Assembly (NCBI RefSeq): GCF_964204645.1
Contig: NC_134033.1
Span: 9,952,231-10,016,230, forward strand
DNA length: 64,000 bases
Reading direction: 5' to 3'
Source: Tubulanus polymorphus
Taxonomy: Eukaryota > Nemertea > Palaeonemertea > Tubulaniformes > Tubulanidae
Shown: piece by piece, positions 35,330-47,399 of the stretch
How the letters are laid out: every line of letters starts with the position of its first letter
Position numbering within the stretch: the first letter of the stretch is position 1
The notes under the pieces: generated by a model
The model's input: only the letters and a program-made list of their open reading frames with translations
What the model was told of the DNA's origin: nothing
The model's database searches: none
Position numbers and translations under genes: made by a program

Positions 35330-35560
35330 CTCTCTCTTCATGATACTTAACGTGTCCTCGAACCTTAAGTTTGATGGCGAACTGTTTCCCGCATTTTTAC
35401 ACTCGAAAACTTTTCCTTCGCGCGTCTGGCCTTCACAATACCGGTTGTGGGCGTGTACGTTCTCTTTGTCGACCCCTCACGCGCAGTATATACATTTGAC
35501 TTTGACCGCTTCATCCCTACAAAATAAAACGGATAAAAACACGTGAATATTAACAACGGT
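35330..35560 (-). pseudogene. C2H2 zinc-finger-like ORF after G2 integrase
   Basis: Minus strand starts MKRSKSNVYTAREGSTKRTY. Just downstream, C-x2-C-x12-H-x3-H spacing (…FECK then CGKQFAIKLKVRGHVKYH) is present if one base near 35395 is an indel. A single finger is weak evidence; it could be an element-encoded nucleic-acid-binding ORF or captured host sequence. Confidence 0.4.
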
Positions 35561-35908
35561 AGAGGAGATCTGGCCTAGCTCCAGTTGCCATATCTATCTG
35601 GCGGTCTCGATGTACGCCCGAAAATAGTCGTTCGAATGTCGTCGTTTTTGATTTCGTCTGAGCATTTCTCTTAACTATCGGGAGTCCTCAGGTCAGTGGC
35701 GGTTGGCTCAAGGTAAGGTTTCAGTCGGTCAGAATGCACGGTCATACGCTTATTTGAATCGGGAAGCGCTATAGAATAGATTACCTCGTTTATTATCTTA
35801 AAAATCTTGCATGGCCTACCCAATGGCAGGCTAGCTTCGTTGACTTAATGCCAGATGTGACAGGTCGGAAAAACCATACCCTCACCCACTTTAAGGCTCG
35901 TTCCATGA

Positions 35909-36630
35909 CTACGCGTAACATGATGTCTCTTCTGAAAAAGCTAAAGTAAGGCGTTCTTTCAGTTCTGTTGCGTACGTCTCAATCAGTGGCTGTATTGAAG
36001 GGTGAGGAGTTCCTGAGAGAATATCTATGGGTAAGTTTATATCTCGGCCTAGCATCAAATGGTTTGAAGAAAATCTGATCGAATCATGTGTCGACGCTCG
36101 GTACGCCACCGTTGAATATGGTAGCTGCTCGTCCCAGTCGTCCTGGTTTGTATTCACAAGCATGGCGAGCCCAGTCAGCAGGGTGCGATTGTACCGCTCG
36201 ACTAATCCATCGAACTGCGGATGGTAGGCGGTAGTTCTAGTCTTATGCATTTCTGGCATGCCACATAATTCAGTCATTAGTTTTGACTGGAAATTAGACC
36301 CTTGGTCGGAGTGAAATTGTCTTGCTACTCCGAACCTACTTATGAACTCTCGAACGAGCGTTGCCACTATAGTCTTGGCTTCCTGATTGGGTAGAGGATA
36401 GGCACATAGGTGACAAGTTGCACACCAGAGCTTGACATCGTCCCGAATTCCGGCCAGAAATATATTTTGTGAATACTAGTGAGGGTCTTCTTGTGGCCGA
36501 AATGTCTGGCAATCCTAGAGGCCTGAATCTCGATGAATACTTCGTGACGGTGAGTCTTAGGCAAAACTAAACATGTGGACGGTTCTAATCCTTCTCTTTC
36601 CTTGGTGATATACAGGATGCCCTCGATCAT
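35909..36630 (-). pseudogene. G2 integrase
   Basis: 36367-36630 is the region before and including the zinc-binding domain (ITKEREGLEPSTCLVLP, EIQASRIARHFGHKKTL). 35909-36367 is the core: FHSDQGSNFQSKLMTELCGM (catalytic D) and KTRTTAYHPQFDGLVERYNR (catalytic E), then AYRASTHDSIRFSSNHLMLG. 152 codons of core remain open. Confidence 0.88.
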
Positions 36631-36653
36631 TCTTAATTGTTCCCACGACGATG

Positions 36654-37640
36654 TTAAACCTTAAAATCATACTCTGACAGCAGGGTAATCGACCTGGCCG
36701 TCTGTCCCTCCGGATCTTTAAATGACCTAAGGCAACGTAGTGAACCGTGGTCGGCGCGGAGCAGCGACTCCCTCCCTAATGAATAATGTCTGAAATGCTT
36801 GACTACCGCCAGTAGCGCACGCCTCGTGACGCAATAATTTCGCTCTCTCCTTTGACAAGGTGCGGCTGTCATAAGCGATCACTTTCTCGGCCCCATTGTG
36901 TACTTGTGACAAAACAGCCCCCAAGCCTACCCCACTAGCGTCTGTATCTAAGATAAACTGGGTATCCGGGAGTGGATACACAAGTATCGGCGTGTCATGA
37001 GCGTATCTTTCAATTCATCAAAAACAGACTGGCATTCTCCAGACCATTTAAATTTCCTTCCCTTCTCAGTTAATCTGCGGAGTGGTTTCGCTGTCGATGC
37101 AAAATCTCGGCAAAAACTCCGGTAGTAAGATGCTAAACCAAGAATGATCTCACCTCAGTTTGACATCGCGGCACAGGCCAAATATTAATTAATTCGATTT
37201 ACCTGGATGGCACGATGCGCCGTCCTCGGAGACTACATGCCCTAAAAACGCAACTGATTTCTCAAAGATGTGACGCTTCTTGGGTTTGAGTTTTAGATCG
37301 AATCTTCTAAGCCTTTCGAATACTTGGCGCAGGTCCCCCAAAGTCTCCTCAAAATTCTTCCCAAATACTATGATATCATCGAAATAGACTAAGCAAATCT
37401 CACACTGCAGGCCACAGAGAACTGTTCCATGAGTCTTTCGAACGTCGCGCCACTATTACATAACCCAAAAGGCATCTTTCGAAATTGAAATAGACCATCT
37501 CTCATGATTAATGCGGATTTCTCTCTTGCAGATTCCGATAGCTCAAGCTGCCAGTAACCAGATGCGAGATCTATATTGCAAAATATCGAGAGCCTGTGCG
37601 ATAACGGATAGGGTCATCAATTCCTATAAGCAGTAATCTT
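36654..37640 (-). pseudogene. G2 reverse transcriptase / RNase H
   Basis: RNase H: FILDTDASGVGLGAVLSQVH, IAYDSRTLSKER and LLRADHGSLRCL (36654-36981). RT: MPFGLCNSGATFERLME near 37430-37480, with the thumb KHLRRLRFD-like segment near 37270-37330. Stops and frameshifts throughout the RT. Confidence 0.8.
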
Positions 37641-37879
37641 GTGTGGAGTTGGATTCAAAACTATCGTGGGTAACAATATATTCTCGGTGTCGACGAAACT
37701 TCTCGCTGTCAGAAGGATGTTTGTGGCTAAACACAGATGGTTCTATCATAGCCCAATTTCCGGAGTGGTGTTGTACAGCAGTCGTTCCTTCCAGTACCTT
37801 TTTCGTTGAATGGCGGAATAACGACCCGTTGACGGCCTTTGACGTGAGTATTGTTCTAGCTGTCATTTCTTCCCGTAGA

Positions 37880-38420
37880 TGATTTGCTTACTGTGACACG
37901 TGATACTTTGTCTAGCTGGGTGAATCTGGCAGTCATAGTGTGAAAGAAAATCTAAACCTAAGACGGTTTCATCATCGATATCAGCCACGGCGAACGACCA
38001 GGGCATGACCTCGCCGAAAATCTCGACTCCCACACCAACTTACCGTATGTCTTCAGAGGGGAATTGTTGATGCTATATAGCTGTAAATTCGATTCTTTAA
38101 GATTCTCTTGTGATGCTGGATGCAATTTCTCGAATACGCTTTTACTCAATCAAAAATTTAAAGATATCAATTAATAATTTGGTTTCTACTCTATCGATTA
38201 TTCCGCTTATTATGCTAGATACTGGATTGCTGATCGTGCTTACAGTAACTCGTTCATCTGAGGGAGTTGGTGATGAGAGTTTGGTTTTTAACCTCTCCTC
38301 TGGCATGACGTTCTTTAAGCCAGGGGTCGCCCGTTTCCCCGTCTCGGTCCTTCTCGGCAGTTTCTAGAGATGTGTCCCGTTTAACCATAACTGTAACAGA
38401 CTATAGAATGATTATCTCGA
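37880..38420 (-). pseudogene. G2 protease-end region
   Basis: Minus-strand TVLGLDFLSHYDCQIH near 37930-37970 matches the hydrophobic 'ILG-x-D-F' second half of gypsy proteases. The DTG active site upstream is not clearly readable; 38130-38400 is broken. Confidence 0.55.
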
Positions 38421-38798
38421 CGAACGCTTTGTCTGTTGGGCTTGTAGGCCTACTGACTGCTTGACCATTGTCGTCAACTCAGTCACCTGAGTGTCAATTT
38501 GATTATTCTCTCCTATTTTTGTTGCTCTTACTAACCTACGGGAGCCACGCTCTCTCTTCCTCCAACCTCTGGAACCCCTCTACGGCTAAACGGACTAACC
38601 CGTCGAGCGATTTACAATGACTCTGATACAATTGCATGCGCAGCTCTCTATCGTCGATTGCGTCTATAAAATGAGTTCGGACCAAACGGGTCTAAATCAA
38701 GACTAGCCCTTACTGCAAAGAAAAGAAGTTCTTGCCCCAGTTCTCTCAGGGTTTCCGTCCTCTTACGCCTCTTCCATCCTTTATGTTCTTAATTTCTA

Positions 38799-39375
38799 CT
38801 AAGAAGAGTTCAGATTGATGGTTGAAACCGAATCTCGAGTCGAGTATACTAACTCGCCATAATTAAGCCGACTTTGATGCAAGCTAATTGAAGGGCGGGG
38901 CCTCGAAGGTGTGCGAAAAGATAATCTGCCTTGGATCCGTCGTCCCAGCAGTTGATACGTGCTACTAAAAAACTTGAATATAATCTCGCCAAGAACCATT
39001 ACCGTCAAAGGTCTCGGGCTTGATTCTACATGCCGGGTTACGATCTTGAGCGAACCGCTGACTCTCGAAACCACAATTTGATCCCGACGGAATTCAGTCA
39101 AGACGATCACTAGTTTCGACATTGCGCTCAAAACGTTGTGCATAATGGGAACTCTGGTATTCGGAGCTAACATTACGAGGAAGCGTTATCGTCTCGAACA
39201 CCTCTGAACCTTTCTCGAGTACCTTAGTCGCGGTAACTACTTCTGTCCCGGTTGGGGAATCTCCTACGACTGTCGTCTCTCTGTCTTTGGGCTGACGATG
39301 GGTTAGATTCCCATCTCTTCGAGATTTCGATGCCTCGTTGCTAAGACTTCGGGGTTGTCTACGAGCTTTATTCAA
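38799..39375 (-). pseudogene. G2 gag
   Basis: The 39094-39375 frame is a basic, low-complexity N-terminus (NKARRQPRSLSNEASKSRRD). It is followed in another frame by PETFDGNGSWRDYIQVF near 38960-39010, the 'P-x-x-F-D-G-x-x-x-W-x-x-Y' signature of gypsy capsid. Confidence 0.65.
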
Positions 39376-39578
39376 TGGAATGAGTACTCATCTTTTCTTA
39401 GTCAATAAAATTCGAATAATAATCTTAATCGTCATATACAAATTCTGAACGAGCCTATGTTCCACTCAGCGCCAAAATAATAAAGATAAAAAGTTTTTGC
39501 TAAAATTCTCGATGAGTTTCCTCTGGACAGGTCTATCAATTAATCGATCAAATCAAAGCAATTCCATCCCACCGCTGC

Positions 39579-40567
39579 AAAATAGGGGTTTGCTACTTGA
39601 GGTTGCCCTGAGACAATATAATCGGGTTACGCGAAAATATTGGGAGAAGAAATTCCTCTTCAGGGAAACGATATTCATTTTTAGTCTAAATTATAGTCAA
39701 ATAAATGTTCAATCTTCTCATTCCATGATCAGGACTCAGCGTCCTAGTAGGCGACTACCTGGTCAGGATTTCGCTCGGGTTCGAACCTAGTTCTCCCAAC
39801 ATCTACCGTTCTCTCCTTATGACACCTTGTCATTACTATTCCTCGAATGATGGTCTCCATCTAACTACTACAGATACGTCCCTAGTCGAACTGGTCCTCT
39901 CATTAGACGAATAATAATTGTTGGCACTCTCCTCGTTCAGATAAGACGAAAATATAAGACTTGTATAAATAATCATATCAAGAGCTGATGAACTCCAGGA
40001 TTGAATGTCTCTATCTCACGTAGATTTAAAATTTACAATGTATCTAAGTTAGTCAGAGGTGCGTCTCGGATAGGTCTCGCATCTATCGATTGTCTACAGT
40101 CACGCGCTATGATCTCGTATGTCCATTCGTAGGTACGATGAGACTGAGAAAATGTACTTAATGATAACGACGATCTCAAATCATCGCTGGACGTGATGAA
40201 AATAAATGTCGACATATATCTTTTTACATTTGAAGTGAAATCAACCGACCGAAAGTGAATAAAAACTTTAAAAGATTAATCTGATGGCCGATCCGCCCGG
40301 CAATAGAATCATATGAATACATTCAAAAGTCGGCTCCACTAAACTCGATCATAACCGTTAAACGCAGTGACGCGCTCGGTCGGTTGGTTTCAGTAGGATA
40401 GGACCGGAAAAATCGGCACAAGCAGTACATCAAACTCGCCCGAAAATCAAACTCGGCCGAAAATCAAACTTGGCCGGACGATCGTAATGTGAATAAAAAG
40501 ATATTTCTTCGGGTTGGACAAGATGATCATTACCAACCCGAATGCGGGATAAGGAGGGATCTCTTAT
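39579..40567 (-). repeat. G2 5' LTR (right)
   Basis: About 989 bp. Contains about 265 bp (about 40018-40285) absent from the left LTR and a local triplication of a GGCCGAAAATCAAACT-type unit at 40435-40475. Ends at ATCTCTTAT where the LINE tail begins. Confidence 0.75.
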
Positions 40568-40825
40568 ATAATATAATATATTTTATTTCCACTAAATATT
40601 ACAATATATCATTATACATTATAAAAATGAAGTTAAATGAAATATTTTAAATTGAGCAGGGGAGACTTGAAGAAGGCATTTAAGACTTATGTCAAACGTA
40701 CAAGTCCCCCAACACGCAAAGAACCACACTCACACTCCCTCGCATACGCACGCACGCACGCGTAAAAAAGTGATAGATGACAGAGACCATAATGATGAAA
40801 AACGATAAATGTTCTAGACACTGAG

Positions 40826-43720
40826 TTATTGATTGATTAAATAATGTTTTAATTTGACCTTGAATGATTGGGTACTGGTAATATTTGTTAAATATTTAGG
40901 TAGATTATTCCAAACTGTAGGACAAGCCACTTTAACAGAGAATTTTACTTTATTGGTTTTAAATCTATCGATGCGAAATGAGTTATCATTTCGAGTAGCA
41001 TAACTGTGGAAATTGGTGCCTTTTTGGAAATAGGAATTAAAAGAACTAGGTAACTCTGAGTTGATGTAATTATGCATGAATAAGGATAACTGAAACTTGG
41101 TAATAGCTTTGAATTTTAGAATTTTGAGTCTTTTAAAGATAGGCTCGGTATGTTCAAGATAGTGAGACTTGCTAAGAATTCTAATGGCACGCTTTTGCAA
41201 TATGATCAACGGCTCAAGGATAGTATCATAATTGCTAGCCCAAATGAGATTACAATATTGAAGGTATGGATAAACAAAGCTATAGTATAGTGTGGACAAT
41301 AATTTTGAGGGAAATATCTTTTTCAATCGACATGTTTTGTATGTACATCCCACTTTAATTTATCGTCTATTTGAAGTCCTAAAAAGTAGTACTATGAACT
41401 TGATGACGGGATACGTTGTTTAATTTTATAGACAGATTTAGAGGAATGGCACTGTCAAAAACCCTGTAATGACTTTTTTTCAAATTGAGAGAGAGCTTAT
41501 TGATTTGAAACCATTTAGATAGCTTGTAAAGTTCTTGATTGACTTTGAAAAATAGTCTATTTACGTTGGTATCACTTAAAAACAGTTCGTATCATCGCAA
41601 AAAGTGTAAAATGTAATAAGTTCGAAGCATTAACACAGTCATTAATGTATAAAATAAAAAAGAAGGGGTCCTAAAATCGAACCCTAGGAACGCCTACAGA
41701 GATATTCAATGGATTAGAAAGGGTGTTGTTTATACTTACAATCTGACGCCGATTAGTCAAATAATTTTTAAACCAGCTCAGGGCTATGCCTCGGACACCG
41801 TTGTGATATAATGTACCGATATTAATATAAGAATATTATGATTGACAGTGTCAAAAGCTTTTGACAAATCTAAGAATAGACCAAGGGTTATCTTTTTATT
41901 TTCGAGATTATTTGATAAATCATCAATAACCTTCGTTAGAGCCAAAGCAGTAGAAATGTTTAGACCGAAAACCAAATTGGTTGGGCACTATAATTTCATG
42001 TTTGTCACAAAAGGATATCAACCTGGAATAAACAATCTTTTCCAAAATTTTTGAAAAACCTGGAAGGACCGAAATAGGGCGATAATTATTAAAAGAGGAC
42101 TCTTCCCCGTTTTTGAATAAAGGGCACACTTTAGCTATTTTCAGGTCAGATGAAACGATGCCGGTTTGTAAATTACAGTTGAATATATGGGACAATGGGA
42201 GATTAACAATGTCAATGACCCGTTACCCAAGGTTGGTGCTAACGCCATCAAGACCCGTGCTCACTTTGGAGCGAAAACCCAATACAATATCACTAATTTC
42301 CGTAGGTGAAGTAGGAAAAAATAAAAAATTATCGTTTACATGATTCGTTAAATACAGATGATAATCCTCACTAGTGCCAGGAATTTGACTTGCTAGACTG
42401 TCACCAATACTAATAAAATATTCATTGAACTTATCTGCTATGTTTTTGCTACCAATAATGGTTTGGTTGTTAGAAATAAAAAGGTAATTCTGAGGACGAA
42501 TTCCTCCCTAATACATTGTTAACTAATTTCCACGTATCTTTCATACTATTACCAGCAGCGCGTAATTTTTCAGAATAATATGATGTTTCGGCACTTCTTA
42601 TAACTTTAGACAGAGCATTTTTATAAGATCTATATCTAGCATGAACTAGCTCAGAATTAGAGCGCAAAGACTTTTTATACGAAAGATTTTTTTTGTTGAT
42701 CGATCGAATTATACCGGGTGATATCCATGGTTTATTGAACTCCGGAATCTTCGAATTGATGTCCATAAAAGGAAAAGAACTTTCATAAGCGACATTAAAA
42801 TTGTCCATGAAGAAATGGTAAGATTCATCAGGATCATCATGGCTATAAATTGCTGCCCAGTCAAAACTCAATAAATACCTACGAAACTTTAAAATATTGC
42901 GCTCACAAAAATTACGTCTCCTGAAGGGTTGCTTATTCGAAACGTGAACATCGGCATGGCACACAGTATATACTGGAAAATGGTCAGATAGATCAGTACA
43001 TACAATACCCGATTTATGAACAGGGATTAAGTTATTTGAAAATATATTATCAATCAATGAAGAAGAGTTTTTTGTAACTCTCGTGGGCTTATCGATCAAT
43101 GGAGAAAAAGAATTAGAAAGTAACGAATTAAAGAATATTTCTGTTTGGTTATGATCACTACATTTTAAAAGGTCGATGTTGAAATCGCCAATTAGATAAC
43201 AAAGTTTCTTTTCTCCGCTAATGTTATCTAACAAAATATCAAACTCATTTTGAAAAGTTATTAACTTTTCACCTGGCGGGCGGTGAATAATACGAACGAC
43301 TACATTTGGTTTTTTCCCAGATCAAGTTCTATAAATAAAGATCCAAAAGTTACAAAATCGGGCGATAAATCAGACCGGGGTTTAAAATTAAACTCGTTCT
43401 TGATAAAAAGAGACACACCACCACCTTGTCCAATTATACGAGATTTAAATATACTATTATAACCGATAAAACGATACAAGGCAGAGTTATCGTGCATATC
43501 ATTGGTCCATATCTCAGTTAACCCAATGATTGAAAAAACTACCACTGACACATGTCAAAAAATCACTAAAAGCGTCGAAATTTTTTTGAACACTTTGAAC
43601 ATTATGCGAGATTATTGAGAGTTTCCCGTGGTACACGAGAAAATCATCTTTTACGTATAAACAATTGTTTATACTGGGTATATCAATAACGTTCTCCATG
43701 TCATGTACAGCGATTAACAC
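40826..43720 (-). pseudogene. LINE ORF2: endonuclease and reverse transcriptase
   Basis: Endonuclease: LSIISHNVQSVQKNFDAF (43514-43720), IGLTEIW, then YLIGDFNIDLLKC and TDLSDHFPVY (42470-43234), the GDFN and SDH catalytic motifs. RT: NNYRPISVLPGFSKILEKIV and NQFGFRSKH (41923-42195), LGLFLDLSKAFDTVNH (about 41870-41910, catalytic D), the ISVGVP region, and FILYINDCV near 41640-41680; the FADD box at about 41590 is hit by a frameshift. The C-terminal 175 codons (40826-41353) are open: YPYLQYCNLIWASNYD and LQKRAIRILSKSHYLEHTEP. At least three frameshifts make it inactive. Confidence 0.88.
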
Positions 43721-43854
43721 ACGTTAGATTACATAAGTGAAAATAGACAATATTCATTTAAATTTGAAGAAATATTAAATCGACACACTCCTCACAATGT
43801 GAGGAAAAATAAAAAACTCCCTGGCGATCGGGAGAAATATTTAAGTCACTCATA

Positions 43855-45214
43855 TTACTTAACATTTGGCTTTTTTGAAGCTTGCTCGGCTGATGGTGGC
43901 GTTGCTGTGAAAGATCTTACTTTGCGTTTATTGCTAGCACCTGGAGTTTTGAAAACTTCGGAATCAATGGAGCTGTCGATCGCGTCGCAGAAATTTTTGA
44001 TCAGCAGTAGCTTTCCGGCGGGATAAAGATGAAGTCCGCTACTGTCTGTAAGCGAATAGAATTGATCCTGGGTCTTGCCTAAAGCTGTTTTGAACGCAGA
44101 GTCGCTGTTAATGAAATTGATATTTTGTTTTGAACACAGATTTTCCATGTAGCTATTAATGTCATTTGCAGCCGTATTAAATTCCTTGCCATTTTTGGAG
44201 CCACCTTTAAGGGGAATTATGCTGGACAAATAAACGCGCGCATTGCTCTGTTGCCTTAGCTAACGCTAAAGACATGTTAACTTTGATTGTGTTTGTGTCA
44301 TTCTTGTTTTTGTTTACATCGTTAGTACCCAGGTGTAAAATTACGCCACTAACGGATGACGTATCGGGAACCATTGTATCGGCTTTACCGAGGAGTGACG
44401 ATATCTTTCCGCTGGTTGCACCTGGTTGACACATAACAACGCCTGTAGGAATTTCGCTGTCCCGTAAATTAGAATCACCGAATACCAGGACTTTATCAAT
44501 AGGATCAGCTAGTTCATCGGAATCACGGTTCACACTAGTATCAACCGCTTCGCTGGCCGCCGAGTCGTTCTGTTGGTTGACTGGGCAATCGCGCGCTTTA
44601 TGATTTGAGGCGCCACATTTAAAGCACTTAGAACGTGACGGGCAATCAGCTGATCGGTGATCATCTGAAAGGCAAACCTGACAGCCTATACCTTCACAAT
44701 ATATCCTCACATTGAATCCAGCAATATTTGTATAGACTGGAATCACTTAAGTAACTTTTTTCAACTTTTCGTATCTAGTCCCTGTAAATATTTCCGTGTT
44801 CTTTAACACACCTTTTTTGATAGATCCCTCCACATATTCTCCAAAATTGCTGATAAAAGTCGCAATTCGCTGATCAGACATCTCTATCGGTGCATCGACG
44901 ATTTTTACATTTATATAGTTCACATCCACATCTACCGGAGTTATTTTTATCCCACCGAATTCTTAACCAGAATGATTAATAACGTTTTTGCTCACTTCGT
45001 CCAATGTAGTCACAATGCAAAATTTGGTCGTTATTTGAATGGACAGTATTTTACTCACATCAATAGTTTCGCGGACAGCGTCCATAACATCTTGATGGGA
45101 CACTCGTCCGTTAACACTCGTCCGCATGACTACAATACGTGGAAATGATTGATTGAACGGAGAGTCAACGATTATGAAGTTTTCCCTTGTTTCTTCGGGA
45201 TGAAGCGCGGTCAT
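43855..45214 (-). pseudogene. LINE ORF1: RRM-like, CCHC knuckles, SGNH esterase
   Basis: Four frames in order: 44963-45214 and 44747-44929 (nucleic-acid-binding N-terminal half); 44207-44746 with two CCHC knuckles (CQVCLSDDHRSADC, CFKCGASNHKARDC) then SGNH block I VLVFGDSNLRD and block III ILHLGTNDVNKN; 43855-44229 with the C-terminal block V equivalent (SSGLHLYPAGKLLL). SGNH hydrolase domains in ORF1 are known from CR1-like LINEs. Small frameshifts separate the segments. Confidence 0.85.
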
Positions 45215-45249
45215 GATATCAAGGACTTTCTGCGAGGGATAGATCTACA

Positions 45250-45930
45250 TTGGATAATCTGAGAATAGCATTCGATAAGAGATATGATAATGCCGAAAAG
45301 AAATGGCTACGAAGAACTAAGATATGTGAAAATGGTGTCAGGTCGATCAGTCGATAATTTTGCTGATGAGTTACGACGAAGAGCTTCAGAACTGGAACCA
45401 CCACCTCATGTAACTTTAAGTGTATTTTTGGATGGGTTACCTATGAAGTTAAAGAAAATTGTATGGACTGAAATACCGGAAAATTTCGAAAAAAGCGGTA
45501 TCATAAGCGGGTCATGCAGTTCAGATGCGAAAAATGGATAGCGCGGTGGATGAAGACGAACACATGCTAAACGCCTTGCACTCGTCGGCAGGAGGTGAAC
45601 TTGAAAAATTGCTTGCGTGCAAGAGTCAGCGTGATAGAACAACAAGTGGCTTGACGTGATCAACAGCAACATCGGCAGTGGGAGCAGCGACAAGGTTATT
45701 CGCGCGCGAGGCAAAACTTTAGTACAAGACAAAGGAATTTTTGGGGACAATCCCCAAATATTTTCGTGATGAATGTTTTAACTTTGGGAAAATTGGACAT
45801 TATGCTCGAAATTGTCGTATACAGCGAGAAGCAGGGGGACGTGTTATTTGTGTGGACAGAAAGGACATATTAAGAGATTTTGCAGACAGTTACAGTTAAC
45901 AAAGGGCCTTAAATATGCCACCAGCAAGGA
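45250..45930 (+). pseudogene. G3 gag with zinc knuckles
   Basis: NLRIAFDKRYDNAEKKW then SVDNFADELRRRASELEPPP and LKKIVWTEIPENFE (45284-45541) match gypsy capsid C-terminal helices. Two knuckles follow: CFNFGKIGHYARNC (second Cys lost) near 45780 and, in another frame, CYLCGQKGHIKRFC (45846-45887). Confidence 0.75.
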
Positions 45931-46124
45931 TAGGATTGGGCGGCTATCTAGAGCTACAAGGACGAGTAAATCCCACGACTCTGGTGATATAAAGGTAAAG
46001 CTAAGCAATAATGCACTCAAAAAATGCTCAGAAATGAGAAAATGGCAGGCTAAATTGAAATATAATAAGCAGATAACGGTTTTGACAACTGAGCATCATT
46101 TAGGTTTACCATGTTAAATACGGG

Positions 46125-47340
46125 TACAGGTCGTGATAGATCTTCGTCGGCATCAGATTCCACATATTTTTGATACATTAACTATGTGTGGCAAATCGCA
46201 ACCAAAGATATTCTCATCTCTCGATCTCATGAGTGGATATTTTCAGATACCAATATCGGAAAGGTCTCGTCATAAAACTGGCTTTGTTACGCCGACGGGT
46301 CATTATCAGTTTACAAGATCGCCAATGGGAATCGTTTCGGCACCAAGTATCTGACAGTCAATCATGGCTCGGTTATGACATACGGTGGGAGACCCTTTTT
46401 TGGTTTATTTAGACGACATTTAAGTTTTCTCAGCAGATAGGGATGATCATATTACGCTTTTACGTAATCTTTTTAGGAGAGCAGGCTTAACATTAAAACC
46501 TAGTAAGTGTTTCTTTGTGAGGCCAAACTGTAAATTTCTTGGGTTTGTTTTAGTTAAGGAAGGAATTAAAACAGATCCAAAAGTAATTGAATATTGTCCA
46601 ATACCCGAAAATCAAACGCAATTGAGGTCTTTTCTAGGGGGGGCTAATTTCTATAGAAAATTTGTTCCAAATTTTTCTGCACGGGCCAGGGCTTTTAGAG
46701 CTTTAACAAAAAGGTGTACCCTTTTATTGGACTAAAGAATGTCAGGAGGCTTTTGATGATATTAAGGAGGCCTTAGTAACAGCTCCGGTATTGGCGTTTC
46801 CTTCGTTAAAGGATGAATTTATAGTGCATGGCGATGCTTCTAATTATGCTGTCGGGTATTGTTTGTTGCAAACAGGTGCTGATGGGAAAGAACATGTAAT
46901 AGCATACGGGGTCGATCATTAACAAAACAGGTACAAGCTTATTCAGCTAGTGAACGAGAATGTTTGGCTTTTATTTCAGCAATTAACAATTTTAAAGTAT
47001 ATCTATATGGAAAGCCATTTTCGGTGGTAACAGATCATAAGGCTCTTCTTTGGTTGAGAAAAATGGAAGTTGATGGGTTGCCCACGGGACGATTACAGCG
47101 ATGGAGTATCTTACTACAGGGGTATCAATTTTCTGTAAAATATAGGCCTGGAAAACATTATTTAGATGCCGACTTCTCATCGCGAATTCACTATCCGCAG
47201 ATAGAGTCGTTGCAAGAAAATAATGACAAGTTAGAAATACCTGACGGGTTGGATTTGGCCGCTGAACAACGAAGCGATGCGACGCTGAAAAGTATCATAA
47301 ACTATCTGAGTCAAGCGCAGGCCGAAAAATATTATTGGTA
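46125..47340 (+). pseudogene. G3 reverse transcriptase and RNase H
   Basis: RT: VIDLRRHQIPHIFDTL, FSSLDLMSGYFQIPI (catalytic D) and TRSPMGIVSAPS (46133-46354), then VYLDDI followed by a stop near 46405, and FLGFVLVKEGIKTDP and LRSFLGGANFYRKFVPNF (46517-46735). RNase H: HGDASNYAVGYCLLQTGADG near 46830 and VVTDHKALLWLRKM with KYRPGKHYLDADFSSRI (46964-47341). The protease was not recognised. Confidence 0.85.
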
Positions 47341-47399
47341 AAAGATAGATATTTTTGGATAATAGTAAAATACTTTATCTCCTCTCATACCTAAATAGG

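Larger units (their letters stand above)
32314..40567 (-). mobile_element. Ty3/gypsy retrotransposon (element G2), decayed
   Basis: Direct LTRs at 32314-33063 and 39579-40567 share 'gccctgagacaatataat', 'aatattgggagaagaaattcctc' and 'cggtcggttggtttcagta' blocks. Gag, protease, RT/RNase H and integrase remnants lie between them on the minus strand. Next to the right LTR, minus-strand GCAGCGGTGGGATGG (about 39563-39577) resembles the G1 primer binding site. The right LTR lacks its last bases because the LINE at 40568 abuts it. The left LTR lies against BEL sequence, so G2 truncated or split the BEL gag region. Confidence 0.85.
40568..45232 (-). mobile_element. near-full-length LINE (CR1/L2-type, Jockey group)
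   Basis: Minus strand: ORF1 (45214-43855), ORF2 (43720-40826), then a 3' UTR ending in an ATAATATAATATAT tail at 40568-40590 abutting the G2 LTR. The 5' end is near 45232, directly against plus-strand gag of G3. Both ORFs carry a few frameshifts. Domain order CCHC + SGNH (ORF1) and EN + RT (ORF2) fits CR1/L2-group LINEs. Confidence 0.88.
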
